A stretch of DNA of 64,000 nt from Archangium_A sp035910535 (lineage in GTDB: Bacteria > Myxococcota > Myxococcia > Myxococcales > Myxococcaceae), in the NCBI GenBank assembly GCA_035910535.1, contig JAMHXF010000094.1:80534-144533 (forward strand). Direction: 5' to 3'. The position numbers and the translations under genes were made by a program. The stretch's first letter is position 1; the number at the start of each line of letters is the position of its first letter. Below, piece by piece: positions 15,780 to 24,450 of the stretch. Below the pieces are notes generated by a model. That model searched no databases and was not told the DNA's origin. It was given only the letters and a program-made list of their open reading frames with translations.

Positions 15780-16508
15780 ATGAAGCGCACCGTGAAGATT
15801 CTCTGTCCCCGGTGTGAGCGGTTGCTCCCGCTGACGACCTTCCGGCTCGAGGGCGCCGCGCTGTTGGTGACATGTGGTGGGTGCGGCGTCGAGACGCGCA
15901 TCGAGCAGCCGGGCGCGCAGCTCGCCATGCCGGCGGCGCCGTCGCGGCCCGTCAGTCAACCTCCGCGCGTTTCGTTGGCGTCGACTGACGGTGGCAGCAA
16001 CGTGGTGGTGTTGCGGACGGCGGGGCACGAAGCGGTGGCGAAGGCCGCGGCGTCGGCTGATCAATCCCCCTTCGCGGTGCCTGACGCGGTGTGCCCACGC
16101 TGCATCGCGCCGCGCGCGCAGGCCAATGAGTGCCCACACTGCGGCATCAGCTTCGAGAGGTACGAGGAGTCGATGACGCTGCCGCCGCGGTGGCTGCGCG
16201 ATGACTGGGTCGCGCTGCTGCGTGACTGGGGCAACGACGCGAAGCACGTGCAGTTGCGGCGCAAGGCCCAGCAGCTGGACTCGCTGGCGGCGGTGGGGCG
16301 GCTGTATCGCGTGCGCCTCGCGTACGTACCGGAAGACCCGATGGCCGCCGAAGGCCGCGCCGACGTGCTTCGCCTCGCGTCGGTGCCGATGGCCTTCGCG
16401 CCGCCCGACGAGGTCACCAACACGCGGCGGCGCAACGTGTTGTTCGGCCTCGGAGGGCTCTTCATCGTGGTCGTGGTGTTGATGTTGTTGCGCTCGCTGA
16501 CGAGCTGA
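15780..16508 (+). CDS. Double zinc-ribbon protein with C-terminal membrane anchor
   Basis: 242 residues. The first ribbon is in ILCPRCERLLPLTT with the partner LLVTCGGCGVETR (C9, C12, C32, C35). A second ribbon, VCPRCIAPRAQANECPHCGI, lies near residues 104-125. After a helical central part (WVALLRDWGNDAKHVQLRRK), the C-terminus is a single membrane helix, VLFGLGGLFIVVVVLMLLRS, with a two- or three-residue tail, so the protein is tail-anchored with its ribbons in the cytoplasm. Ribbons of this kind occur in many myxobacterial proteins attached to signalling or envelope modules. It stands alone, divergent from the Cys-rich protein gene by 53 bp. Function unknown. Confidence 0.7.
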   Translation: MKRTVKILCPRCERLLPLTTFRLEGAALLVTCGGCGVETRIEQPGAQLAMPAAPSRPVSQPPRVSLASTDGGSNVVVLRTAGHEAVAKAAASADQSPFAVPDAVCPRCIAPRAQANECPHCGISFERYEESMTLPPRWLRDDWVALLRDWGNDAKHVQLRRKAQQLDSLAAVGRLYRVRLAYVPEDPMAAEGRADVLRLASVPMAFAPPDEVTNTRRRNVLFGLGGLFIVVVVLMLLRSLTS

Positions 16509-16617
16509 TTGCGGCTGCTCCTGCGCGGAGCCCCGACCCATGAACGCGGGCTGAACACTCAATCAATGAAGTCGACTTCGTGTGCCGTTGGCGCGGCGTC
16601 GCCGAGGACTCTCGACA

Positions 16618-18048
16618 TCACGGCTCGCGCGACGGCTCCCAGCGACGGGAGCGCCACAGCGCCCACACCGTGCCGCGCAACGCCGCCACGTGCTTGAGCC
16701 ACACGTACGTCAACGCCTCGAGGCCCGTCAGCACCCACGCCAGCGGCCGCACCGGCGCCGCGCGCTCCGTCGACGCCACGTTGCCGAGCCACTTCGAGGC
16801 CTGCAGCGCGAGCCCGAAAATCGCCAGGTCCCACAGCCAGCGCACGAGGAACAACGCCATCGACAGCCGCGAAATACCCAGCGCGCTCACCGCCCCGCCG
16901 CGCACCAGCACCACCAGTGACAGGAACGCGAGCGCCGGCAACACCGCGTCGACGACCTTCAACGGCAACCGCACCAGCCCATACGCGCCGGCCCGCGGGT
17001 CGAGCACCAGCTTCCTGAACTTCACCAACGTCGAGATGAAGCCCGCGAACCACCGTGTCCGTTGCCGCACGAAGCCGCGCACCGTCGCCGGGCCCTGCGT
17101 GAAGACCTGCGCGCGCAGAACGGTGACGACCTTCGGCGCACGACCGCGTTGCACGCCCAACTCCATCACCCGAAACGTCAGCTCGTAGTCTTCGGTGAGC
17201 GAGTCTTCAGGCAACCCGCCCACCGCCTGAAACACGCTGGCGCGAATGCCGGTGAACGCACCCGGCACCTGGTCCAGCCCGCCGAGCGTCGCCCACGCGA
17301 CGCGCACCAACGCGTTCTTCAAGTACTCCGCCGACTGGTTGCCGAGCAGCCAGCCTCCGCGCCCATTGGCGATGCTCACCACGCCCGTCGCCATGTCGAC
17401 GTCGTCATCACGAAACGCAGCCGCCAGGCGCCGCAACGAGCCTTCCGTCGGCAGCGTGTCGGCGTCGACCGTCACCAGCACGCCGTGTGTCGCGCGCCGC
17501 GCCAGCGCATTCAACGTCGCGCCCTTGCCCGCATGCGGCAGCCGAAAGAACTGCACCGGCGTCTCATTCACCACGCCTGCCCACTGCTGCGCGGCGACCG
17601 GCGCGAGCCCGAGCGCCTCCACCAGCGCCAGGGTGCTCCCGTCGCTCGAGCCGTCGTCACCGACCAACACCTCGTGCGTCGCGCCGCGCTGCGCAGCCCA
17701 CGCCTCGATGGTCGCGCGCGCACCGACGCCTTCATTCCACAGCGGCAACAACACCGAGACCGCCGGCACGTCGCCCGTGACCTCCAGTTCGCGCTCACTC
17801 CGCAGCCGCTTCACCAGCGTGCGCAGCAACACGAGGCCCACCGCGAGGTCGATGCCCACGAAGGCCAGGGCCGCCTGCAACGACGCCACGTCAGCCATGC
17901 GCGCGCCGATGGGGTCGACGCCGATGTCGATGACGAACAACTCGAGCGCCGTGAAGACCGCCACGAAAGACAGCAACACCTCGAGCGCTGTCTTCCACGG
18001 GCTGCGGGCCACGGCGGTACATGACACCAACCCGTCCTCCAGATTCAC
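16618..18048 (-). CDS. Family 2 glycosyltransferase, membrane-bound processive type
   Basis: 476 residues. Two N-terminal membrane helices (about residues 22-45 and 55-78) precede a GT-A domain: VSVLLPLWNEG (start of domain), VLVGDDGSSDGS (first Asp motif), VTVDADTLPTEGS (DxD), DSLTEDYELTFRV (base, TED) and RGFVRQRTRWFAGF with the Q-R-x-R-W motif of processive enzymes such as cellulose, chitin and hyaluronan synthases. Three or four C-terminal membrane segments follow (from about residue 355). It would use a UDP-sugar to extend a polysaccharide across the membrane; the polymer is unknown. Start GTG 18048. No other polysaccharide genes flank it here. Confidence 0.88.
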   Translation of the reverse strand: MNLEDGLVSCTAVARSPWKTALEVLLSFVAVFTALELFVIDIGVDPIGARMADVASLQAALAFVGIDLAVGLVLLRTLVKRLRSERELEVTGDVPAVSVLLPLWNEGVGARATIEAWAAQRGATHEVLVGDDGSSDGSTLALVEALGLAPVAAQQWAGVVNETPVQFFRLPHAGKGATLNALARRATHGVLVTVDADTLPTEGSLRRLAAAFRDDDVDMATGVVSIANGRGGWLLGNQSAEYLKNALVRVAWATLGGLDQVPGAFTGIRASVFQAVGGLPEDSLTEDYELTFRVMELGVQRGRAPKVVTVLRAQVFTQGPATVRGFVRQRTRWFAGFISTLVKFRKLVLDPRAGAYGLVRLPLKVVDAVLPALAFLSLVVLVRGGAVSALGISRLSMALFLVRWLWDLAIFGLALQASKWLGNVASTERAAPVRPLAWVLTGLEALTYVWLKHVAALRGTVWALWRSRRWEPSREP

Positions 18049-18067
18049 CTGGTTAAACGGGCGTTCA

Positions 18068-19831
18068 TCACTTGCTGAGCAACGAGGCCAGCACCTGCTG
18101 CGCGATGGGGTGGTAGCGCGAGCGGTACTTCTCGAACGTCGCCTTCGCCACGGCCTTCGTCGATTCGCGCGCGTGCAGCCCGGCGTAGAGCGGCTTGAGG
18201 TACTTCATGCGCCCCACGCGCCCGAGGAACTCCGCCACGACGGGGAGAACTGCCTCGTACCCGCTCTGCACCGCGAGCGTCAGCCAGCCCACGAGGACCT
18301 CCGTGTTCTTCGCCGACGACAGCGAGAAGCGCTCGTCGAGCGACTTCAATTGCCCGGCCGAGAAGGTGCGCGGGCTCCAGTCGAGGAAGAGCTGCCACTC
18401 GGTCGCGCTCCACTTCGCCGTCTCACCGACTTCGGGAATGCGGCCCTTGAATTCGCGCAGCGCCTCGAGCCGCGAAGAAGGCGACGACGGCGCGTCGGCC
18501 GGCACGCCCGCCTCGTCAATCCACCTCGGGGCGTCGACCTGCGCGAGCAACCCCGGCGCGTGCTGCTCGACGTGCGCGAGGAAGTCGTCGGTGTCGGCCG
18601 CGCCGAAGCGGTGCGCCGCGAGCCACGACTTGAGCAACGTGTCGAACGACGCGCGGCCGGCCTTCGCCTCGAGCGCGCGCAAGAAGAGGTAGCCCTTCTC
18701 GTACGGCACCACGCTGAAGGCCTCGTCGGGGTCGACGCCGTCGAGCTTCGTGCGCAGCTTCGTCAATTCAGGCGTGCCGTTCTTCGTGAAGCGCGCCACG
18801 GCGTCGTCGAGGTCGTGGCGGCCCAGCGCGGCGTGCAGCGCGGCGACCTCAGGGCCCTCGAGCGCCTCGAGGATGCGGCGCTCGGCGAACACCGTGAAGC
18901 CCTCGTTCAACCAGAAGTGCTCTGCGTTCACGTTGGTGACGAGGTTGCCCGTCCACGAGTGGGCCAGCTCGTGCGCGACGACGTTCACCATGCTGCGGTC
19001 ACCGGCGAGCAGCGTGGGCGTCAAGAAGGTCAGCCGCGGGTTCTCCATGCCGCCGTAGGGGAACGACGGGGGCATCACCAGCAAGTCGAAGCGCTCCCAG
19101 TCGTAGGCGCCGAACAGCGCCTCGGCCGCGGTGATGTGGCGCTCGACGTCTTCGAATTCCCACGCGGCTGACGGCAACACACCGGGCTCGGCCCACACGC
19201 GCGAGCGCGGCGAGAGGTCTTTGGACGCGAGGTCTCCGACGGCGAACGCCAGCAGGTACGGAGGAATGGGCTGCGGCAGCTCGAAGTGGAAGGTGCGCGT
19301 GGTGGCGGTCTCTTCGTGGTGCAGCGGCGCGGCGGCCATCACCGCGGTCAACGCTTTGGGCACCGTCACCTGGGCGCGGTACGAGATGCGGCGCGCGGGC
19401 GTGTCCTGGCAGGGCACCAGCGAGCGCGCGTGAATCGCCTGGCACTGAGAGAAGAGGTACGGCTGCTGACCTCCGTGCGTCTGCGCGGGCTCGAGCCACT
19501 GCAGCGCCGAGGCGGCGTTCGACGTGCGGTAGCGCACCGTGACGCCTTCGCACCGCGGCGGGAGGTGAATGCGCAGCGGCGCGCCGAAAACTTCATGCTT
19601 CGGCAGCCACTCGAAGCTCAGCGCGGTGCCGTCGAGCGCGGTGACGCTCTGCACCTCGAGGTCGCGCGTGTCGAGGTCGAGCTTCATGGTGACGGGCGCC
19701 GCCGCGTGAAAGTGCAGCGTGGCGGTGCACGTGAGGCGGTGCGTCGTGAAGTCGACCTGCGCGGCCCAGTCGAGGTGGCGGGTTGCGGGCTGGGTGTCGT
19801 CGGCGACGGAGTGCGGATCAAGTCGAGCCAT
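18068..19831 (-). CDS. M1-family aminopeptidase, leukotriene A4 hydrolase-like
   Basis: 587 residues, close to human LTA4H (611). Motifs: exopeptidase motif FPYGGMENP (about residues 257-265), zinc motif HELAHSW (287-293) with the third ligand Glu310 in FWLNEGF, and the catalytic Tyr in VVPYEKGYLFLRALEAK. The C-terminal helical domain ends SRYHPIAQQVLASLLSK, matching the LTA4H arrangement. There is no signal peptide, so it is probably cytoplasmic and trims N-terminal residues from peptides. ATG 19831 was chosen over longer open-frame starts because it gives the normal N-terminal HLDWAAQVDF beta-strand region. It is divergent from the Ser/Thr kinase with 45 bp between starts. Confidence 0.9.
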   Translation of the reverse strand: MARLDPHSVADDTQPATRHLDWAAQVDFTTHRLTCTATLHFHAAAPVTMKLDLDTRDLEVQSVTALDGTALSFEWLPKHEVFGAPLRIHLPPRCEGVTVRYRTSNAASALQWLEPAQTHGGQQPYLFSQCQAIHARSLVPCQDTPARRISYRAQVTVPKALTAVMAAAPLHHEETATTRTFHFELPQPIPPYLLAFAVGDLASKDLSPRSRVWAEPGVLPSAAWEFEDVERHITAAEALFGAYDWERFDLLVMPPSFPYGGMENPRLTFLTPTLLAGDRSMVNVVAHELAHSWTGNLVTNVNAEHFWLNEGFTVFAERRILEALEGPEVAALHAALGRHDLDDAVARFTKNGTPELTKLRTKLDGVDPDEAFSVVPYEKGYLFLRALEAKAGRASFDTLLKSWLAAHRFGAADTDDFLAHVEQHAPGLLAQVDAPRWIDEAGVPADAPSSPSSRLEALREFKGRIPEVGETAKWSATEWQLFLDWSPRTFSAGQLKSLDERFSLSSAKNTEVLVGWLTLAVQSGYEAVLPVVAEFLGRVGRMKYLKPLYAGLHARESTKAVAKATFEKYRSRYHPIAQQVLASLLSK

Positions 19832-19876
19832 GGGGTACGCCTTTTTGCACAAGTCAGGCGCTACGCTGCGCCGCGC

Positions 19877-20992
19877 GTGGCCGGCAACGAAGACAAGACG
19901 CGGGTCGTCAACGTCATCTACGGCGGGCGCTGGCGCCTCGAAGACCGGCTCGGCGCGGGCGGTATGGGCAACGTCTTCCGTGGCGTCGACCTGCAGACCG
20001 GGCAGAGCGTCGCGGTGAAGACGCTGGGCATGCACCTGGCCGACGACGTCGAGTTCGTGAAGCGCTTCGAGCGGGAAGCGCAGCTGCTCTCACGGCTCGA
20101 GCACCCGGCGTTGCCAGTGCTGCACGAGCTCTCGCGGCAAGACGGCATGCCGTACTTCGTGATGGCGCTCGTGGAGGGCAAGACGCTCGGCGACCTGCTC
20201 GTCGAGAAGAAGAAGCTGATGCCGCGCTTCGTGTATTCGCTGCTGCAACAGCTCGCGAGCGCGCTCACGTACCTGCACGCGCGCGGCGTGGTGCACCGCG
20301 ACCTCAAGCCCGACAACCTGATGGTCGACGCGCAGGGCACGTTGTCGCTCATCGACTTCGGCATCAGCGCGCAGACGAACGTGACGCGGCTCACGTTGCC
20401 GGGCGTGACGTTGGGCACGCCGCTGTACCTCGCACCTGAAGCCATCACCGATGGCGCGATGGCGCCGAGCGCCGACGTGTACGCCATGGGGTTGCTCGCC
20501 TTCACCATGCTCACCGGCGCGCACCCGTTCGCGCGTGAAGACCGCGCGGGCATGATGACGCGGCAGGTGACTGAGGTGCCGCCCGCCGCTTCGACGGTGA
20601 GCGCAGGGGTCAGCGCACAGGTCTCGAAGGTGTTGGCGCGCGCGCTCGAGAAGTCGCCCGAGGCCCGCTTCGTGACGGCCAACGAGTTCGTCGAGGCGCT
20701 GCGCAGCGCGTGGGGCTTCGAGCGCGACGGCGCCGAAGAGCGCACCGACGAATTCACGCGCGACCTCGGCCCGCGCCCGACGCGGAGCGACCGCGGTGAC
20801 GCGCCTGACGTTCGGGTGACGACGCCGGACCAACGCAACACGCTGCTCGACGACGCCGAGGGCGAAGAGGTCTCGGCGCGCACCACCGACGTGAAGCGCC
20901 GCGTGACGCGCGACGTGAACGCGCCGCTGAAAGTCGCGCTCGCGGTGCTGGTGGTGTTGTCAGTGGTGCTCGCGGCGTTTTTCTTCCGCTGA
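19877..20992 (+). CDS. Ser/Thr protein kinase, tail-anchored (Hanks type)
   Basis: 371 residues starting at GTG 19877. The Gly-rich loop is LGAGGMGNVF (25-34), the ATP Lys is in VAVKTLG (48), the catalytic loop HRDLKPDN lies at 140-147, DFG at about 157 and the APE-like LAPEA near 180. The kinase domain ends near residue 270, followed by a charged linker (ERTDEFTRDLGPR) and a single membrane helix at the very end (LKVALAVLVVLSVVLAAFFF). The catalytic domain should therefore face the cytoplasm and the gene lacks any extracellular sensor. All residues for activity are present. Substrates are unknown; the divergent neighbour is an aminopeptidase. Confidence 0.92.
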   Translation: MAGNEDKTRVVNVIYGGRWRLEDRLGAGGMGNVFRGVDLQTGQSVAVKTLGMHLADDVEFVKRFEREAQLLSRLEHPALPVLHELSRQDGMPYFVMALVEGKTLGDLLVEKKKLMPRFVYSLLQQLASALTYLHARGVVHRDLKPDNLMVDAQGTLSLIDFGISAQTNVTRLTLPGVTLGTPLYLAPEAITDGAMAPSADVYAMGLLAFTMLTGAHPFAREDRAGMMTRQVTEVPPAASTVSAGVSAQVSKVLARALEKSPEARFVTANEFVEALRSAWGFERDGAEERTDEFTRDLGPRPTRSDRGDAPDVRVTTPDQRNTLLDDAEGEEVSARTTDVKRRVTRDVNAPLKVALAVLVVLSVVLAAFFFR

Positions 20993-21021
20993 GAAAAATT
21001 CGCGCAGGTCACGCAACAACC

Positions 21022-21038
21022 TCTCGCGACTTGCGAGA
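21022..21038. other. Short inverted repeat between kinase and coiled-coil gene
   Basis: TCTCGC (21022-21027) and GCGAGA (21033-21038) form a perfect 6-bp stem with a 5-base loop, in the 115-bp gap after the kinase gene. There is no U-run, so a rho-independent terminator is not supported; it could be an operator or an RNA hairpin in the leader of the next gene. Confidence 0.3.
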
Positions 21039-21107
21039 ACTCTCTTGAAGGCAGCTCGCGGGGAACACCTCGCGATGCCCTTCACAACCCCCGAACCGGA
21101 GCACCAC

Positions 21108-21965
21108 ATGACGAGCATCAAGAGCACCACTGCGCGCGGTCCTGATTCCACCCGGCTCGAGGGGAAGTTCGCCTCCGAGCAGCGCAAGCTGAACCGCGGC
21201 GTGCGCGCGGGCACCATCACCAGCGGTGAAGCCAAAGGCCTGCAGTCGAAGCTGGACGCCCTGCACGGTCGCTTCTCGAAAGACGCGTTCGAGAGCAGCG
21301 GCGCGACCGACCTGAAGGGCTACCGCGATGCCTTGAAGAAGCTGCAGGGCGAGCGCGAGGGCGCGGCCGGCAACGCGGAGGTCGACCTCGAGGCGCGCTC
21401 GGCGAACATCGACAAGCGCATCGAGAATGGCCTCAACAACGGCAGCCTCACGCAGAGCGAGGCGAGCGCGCTCAAAGAGAAGGCGGCAGCGCTCAAGACG
21501 GAGCTCGCGGCAGCGACGGACCCCGCGGCGAAGCAGGCGCTCGCGCAGAAGTTCGAGGCGCTCAGCAAAGAGGTGCGCGCCGAGCGCCACGACGAAGAGC
21601 TCGACCCGGCGAAGCGCAAGGCGAACTTCGAGAAGCGCATCGAGAAGGGCATCGCCGACGGCAGCCTCACCGAGGCCGAGGCCACGCAGCTCAAAGAGAA
21701 GCTGGCGAAGTTGAACGAAGACCCGGGCGCCATCAACGCGCTGAGCCGCGACATCTTCAAGGCGCGCCACAACGGCGAGGTCGACACCGCGAAGATGGGC
21801 GACGCGCTGCGCACGAAGCTCGGCAGCACCGAAGGCACCGCGCCTTCGGACCCCGCGCAGTTCGACGCGCTCCAGAAGCAGCTCGAGGGGCTGCTCTCGC
21901 CTGGCGCGCTCGACGCCAGCGTGCGGTTGAACACCATGCGTGAGCGCCTCAACGCGATGGCGTGA
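21108..21965 (+). CDS. Charged helical repeat protein of unknown function
   Basis: 285 residues from ATG 21108, which has GGAG seven bases upstream; an in-frame ATG at 21075 is the alternative. The body is helical and carries three degenerate copies of one motif: KLNRGVRAGTITSGEAKGLQ, then DKRIENGLNNGSLTQSEASA, then EKRIEKGIADGSLTEAEATQ. The consensus is R-I-x-x-G-x-x-x-G-x-L-T-x-x-E-A-x-x-L. Helix-forming Ala/Lys/Glu-rich spacers separate them. There is no signal or membrane segment. The pattern occurs scattered through bacterial proteins as a short helical hairpin. It is the downstream neighbour of the Ser/Thr kinase, so it could be a substrate, which is speculation. Confidence 0.65.
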   Translation: MTSIKSTTARGPDSTRLEGKFASEQRKLNRGVRAGTITSGEAKGLQSKLDALHGRFSKDAFESSGATDLKGYRDALKKLQGEREGAAGNAEVDLEARSANIDKRIENGLNNGSLTQSEASALKEKAAALKTELAAATDPAAKQALAQKFEALSKEVRAERHDEELDPAKRKANFEKRIEKGIADGSLTEAEATQLKEKLAKLNEDPGAINALSRDIFKARHNGEVDTAKMGDALRTKLGSTEGTAPSDPAQFDALQKQLEGLLSPGALDASVRLNTMRERLNAMA

Positions 21966-21968
21966 TTT

Positions 21969-22211
21969 TCAGCGCCCGTCTTCGCTCAGGTGCGCGTGGG
22001 CGATGGCGGTGCGCAGCGCAGCGCCGAGCCGGTCGACGATGAGCACCACCTTGCCGTCGTGCACCGCCTTGACTGCGTCGGCGTTGACCTCGAAGTCTCC
22101 GGCGTTCTCGACGTAAATCTGCAGCCCGTGGCGATGCACGGCGCGTACGGCGCCGAACATGGTGCCGCCCTCTTGCAGGTAGACCTGATCTCCAACGTGG
22201 ACTTGCGACAT
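21969..22211 (-). CDS. Small beta-rich protein, DUF2171/PRC-barrel-like
   Basis: 80 residues from ATG 22211. The pattern VHVGDQVYLQEGGTMFGAV, RHGLQIYVENAGDFEVNAD, then VKAVHDGKVVLIVDRLG is a small all-beta domain of the kind seen in DUF2171/PRC-barrel-type proteins: a G-x-V strand pair, a middle strand and a final V-x-D-G-K-V-x-L turn. It ends with a short Ala/His-rich helix. It converges with the coiled-coil gene: stop codons are 3 bp apart. Nothing indicates a ligand; probably cytoplasmic. Confidence 0.6.
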   Translation of the reverse strand: MSQVHVGDQVYLQEGGTMFGAVRAVHRHGLQIYVENAGDFEVNADAVKAVHDGKVVLIVDRLGAALRTAIAHAHLSEDGR

Positions 22212-22250
22212 GGCGTCCTCTTTCGGAAATGGGTTGCAGGTGAAGTGGTA

Positions 22251-22274
22251 CTCCCGTCGCTGAAAAAGCGGGAG
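22251..22274. other. Inverted repeat upstream of the small beta-rich gene
   Basis: CTCCCG (22251-22256) and CGGGAG (22269-22274) are exact inverted copies separated by 12 bases that include a run of five A. The site is 40 bp upstream of the minus-strand gene that starts at 22211 and within the divergent intergenic region toward the gene at 22388. It could be an operator. No further evidence. Confidence 0.3.
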
Positions 22275-22387
22275 CCCCTCAACGCACCTTCGCGCGCTCG
22301 CGTTGACCTGCTGCGCAGAAACCTGCGCGCCCGCTTCTCTCAATTCACGGCGTTGCACCCGGCACGCACCCTGAACCGCGCGGCCAC

Positions 22388-23599
22388 ATGCTCGTCGCTG
22401 CGTCGTTGCTGCTGCTGACCGCTCATGACGTCCCCGTACAACCGCCGCTGGGCGCGCCTCTTTCCCTCGACTGGGAACGACCCGTGCTCTGCCTCGCGTT
22501 GAGCAAGACGCCCATGGTGCCCTCGGGCGACTACCGCGTGCAGTGCGACGCCGTCTCGCAGAGCTGCCTCGCCGCGCCGATGTACGTGCTGGTCGACGGC
22601 GTCGAGAGCGAAGAGCCGCTCAGCCGCATTCAAGTCGGCTGCGGCACCGCACCAGACGACGTCACCCGCAGGGCCCTCGAAGAACACTGGCCCTTCACGC
22701 TCGCCGTCGCCGAAGCGCCGCCCGGTTGGTTTCGTGACGCGCGCGGCCGCGTCATGCAGGTGAACTTCGACCTCGGGCGGCGCGTGTACGTCGGCGGCGC
22801 CTGGGCTCCGTATTACCGACCCGACGGCACCGGCAGCGTCGGCCGCGCGCGCGTGGAGTTCGCCGTGGTCGCCAACCTCCTGTCTGTCGAAGGCAACGTG
22901 CAGCACCGCATGCGCTTCATCGAAGGCAGCGTGTGGCTCGGCGCGAACCCGCGCGACACGCGCTTCGAGGGCACCGTGTACCGCTACGAATGGGGCGCCC
23001 GGCTGACGCGCGCGCCGCTGTGGCTGACGACCTTCGTCGGCGAGCCGAGGCGCTTCGACATTCCGCTCAACTTCGGCTTCGGGCTCGAGGTGGCCCGCAT
23101 CGAATACCTCGGCGGCGCGACGTTCATCTCCATCGCCGAGTTCGACGGCGCCATCGACCTGTGGCGCTCCCGCGACCTCGACTCCTTCGTGCGGCTGCGC
23201 GTGGGCCCGGCGCTCGAGTACGACGTCATCGCGCGCGGCGTGGGCCTGCGCCCAACCGTCGGCCTCGACGCCGAGTTCACGCTCGACCGCGACGGCTTCC
23301 ATCACCTCACCGCGTCAGCCGCCGCCGAGAAGCTGTACTTCACGCCCGCCGTCGACGGCCGCGACCTCAACCCTTCGCGCCTGCGCTTCAAGGCCGGCTA
23401 CGAGGTGATTCTCTTCGCGCTCAACGACTACCCGTTGACGTTGGTGGTGGACGCCCGCAGCACGTGGCGCGACGACGTGGTCGGCCTCAAGGGCTGGGAG
23501 TTCAGCGGCAACGCCGGCCTCCGCTTCAGCCTCTGGGCGCCCGCGCGCCACTCGAGCAGACAGACGCGGGAGCTGCTGCCGGCGCCGAGCGTGAAATGA
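22388..23599 (+). CDS. Outer-membrane beta-barrel-like protein (upstream of an overlapping pair)
   Basis: 403 residues with a short signal peptide (MLVAASLLLLTAHDVPVQPP). A Cys-containing N-terminal domain (VLCLALSKTP, VQCDAVSQSCLAAPMYVLVD, IQVGCGTAPDD) is followed from about residue 130 by many short amphipathic strands alternating aromatic and polar residues (FDLGRRVYVGGAWAPYYRPD, RVGPALEYDVIARGVGLRPT, GYEVILFALNDYPLTLVVDA). That is the look of an outer-membrane barrel. The start of the next gene overlaps the stop as ATGA, and the two proteins share the same style, so they may form a functional pair. Nothing in the sequence reveals the ligand. Confidence 0.75.
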   Translation: MLVAASLLLLTAHDVPVQPPLGAPLSLDWERPVLCLALSKTPMVPSGDYRVQCDAVSQSCLAAPMYVLVDGVESEEPLSRIQVGCGTAPDDVTRRALEEHWPFTLAVAEAPPGWFRDARGRVMQVNFDLGRRVYVGGAWAPYYRPDGTGSVGRARVEFAVVANLLSVEGNVQHRMRFIEGSVWLGANPRDTRFEGTVYRYEWGARLTRAPLWLTTFVGEPRRFDIPLNFGFGLEVARIEYLGGATFISIAEFDGAIDLWRSRDLDSFVRLRVGPALEYDVIARGVGLRPTVGLDAEFTLDRDGFHHLTASAAAEKLYFTPAVDGRDLNPSRLRFKAGYEVILFALNDYPLTLVVDARSTWRDDVVGLKGWEFSGNAGLRFSLWAPARHSSRQTRELLPAPSVK

Positions 23600-24450
23600 T
23601 TGGCCCGCTGGCGCTGGTGGCCGCAGCGACGCTGACGTGCACGGCCAACGACGCGCACGGCCACTGGTTCTCGACGTGCTTCGACCCCTGGCGCGGCCTC
23701 GAGCTCGGCGGCGCGCTCGTCGTCGACCGCGGCGCCTTCGGCGGGGCGTTCAACACCGGCATTCGACTCCGTGGTGAGCGCGAGTCGCGCAGCAAGACCG
23801 ACTCGACGTGGCTGTCGCTGCACAACCTCGGGCACACGTGGGTGCGCCCCGTCGACGACAACATCGCCGTGCAGTTCACCGGGTACGAAGGCCTGTTTCG
23901 TCGGCACGTGCGCGAGGGCGTCCTGCTGCTGCCCTTCAACCCGCCCGTGCAGCTCCCGTTTCCGCTCGACATCACCATTCACGCTTCGGCGTTGAAGTAC
24001 GAGCGGCGGCTCTCCGAAGGTGACGACTGGAGCTTCGAGCCACTGCGCGTCTCGGTGTTGTTCGACCCGCTGCGCTCGGCCAGCAGTCGGTTTCAGCTCG
24101 GCGTTGGCGTGACGGCGGCGTACCGCGTGCGGCAGGTCAACCGCGCGGTGCTGCACGAGGTCTCGCCGCTCACCGCAGGCACGGTCGTCTTCAACTTCGA
24201 GAGCGAAGACGGGCTGTGGTTCGCGCGTGGCTCGCTGACGGCGGGCGCGTCCTTCGTGGCGCCGACGCCGGCGTTCACCTTCCGGGCGCGCGGCGAGGTG
24301 GAGCTGGCGCGCGTGCTGGTCGCCGTGGTGGACCAACCCGTCTTCATCTTCATTCGTGGAGCCGGCGCGTGGCGCGACGCCGGCGCGCGCGAGGGCTCCG
24401 AGTGGAGCGCTCAGGTCGGGCTCGCGGTGCGCCTGCTGTCTGCGCGGTGA
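23596..24450 (+). CDS. Outer-membrane beta-barrel-like protein (downstream partner)
   Basis: 284 residues starting at ATG 23596, overlapping the previous stop. MIGPLALVAAATLTCTANDA is a weak signal region. Two Cys (TLTC and FSTC) are near the start; the remainder is strands with alternating polarity (LELGGALVVDRGAFGGAFNT, IAVQFTGYEGLFRRHVREGV, FQLGVGVTAAYRVRQVNRAV, WSAQVGLAVRLL). Pairs of consecutive barrel genes of this type are probably related by duplication, although sequence identity between the two was not quantified. It is followed by a decayed LysR gene. Function unknown. Confidence 0.72.
   Translation: MIGPLALVAAATLTCTANDAHGHWFSTCFDPWRGLELGGALVVDRGAFGGAFNTGIRLRGERESRSKTDSTWLSLHNLGHTWVRPVDDNIAVQFTGYEGLFRRHVREGVLLLPFNPPVQLPFPLDITIHASALKYERRLSEGDDWSFEPLRVSVLFDPLRSASSRFQLGVGVTAAYRVRQVNRAVLHEVSPLTAGTVVFNFESEDGLWFARGSLTAGASFVAPTPAFTFRARGEVELARVLVAVVDQPVFIFIRGAGAWRDAGAREGSEWSAQVGLAVRLLSAR

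Noticed and set aside
14410..15783. 457-residue Ala/Arg-rich frame on the plus strand
   Set aside because: Mirror of the Cys-rich repeat gene; repeated codons make the opposite strand open.
17246..19171. 641-residue open frame on the plus strand
   Set aside because: Antisense to the glycosyltransferase and aminopeptidase, whose active-site motifs are all on the minus strand.
20993..21107. Rho-independent terminator after the kinase
   Set aside because: A hairpin exists but no U-run follows it; listed as an inverted repeat instead.
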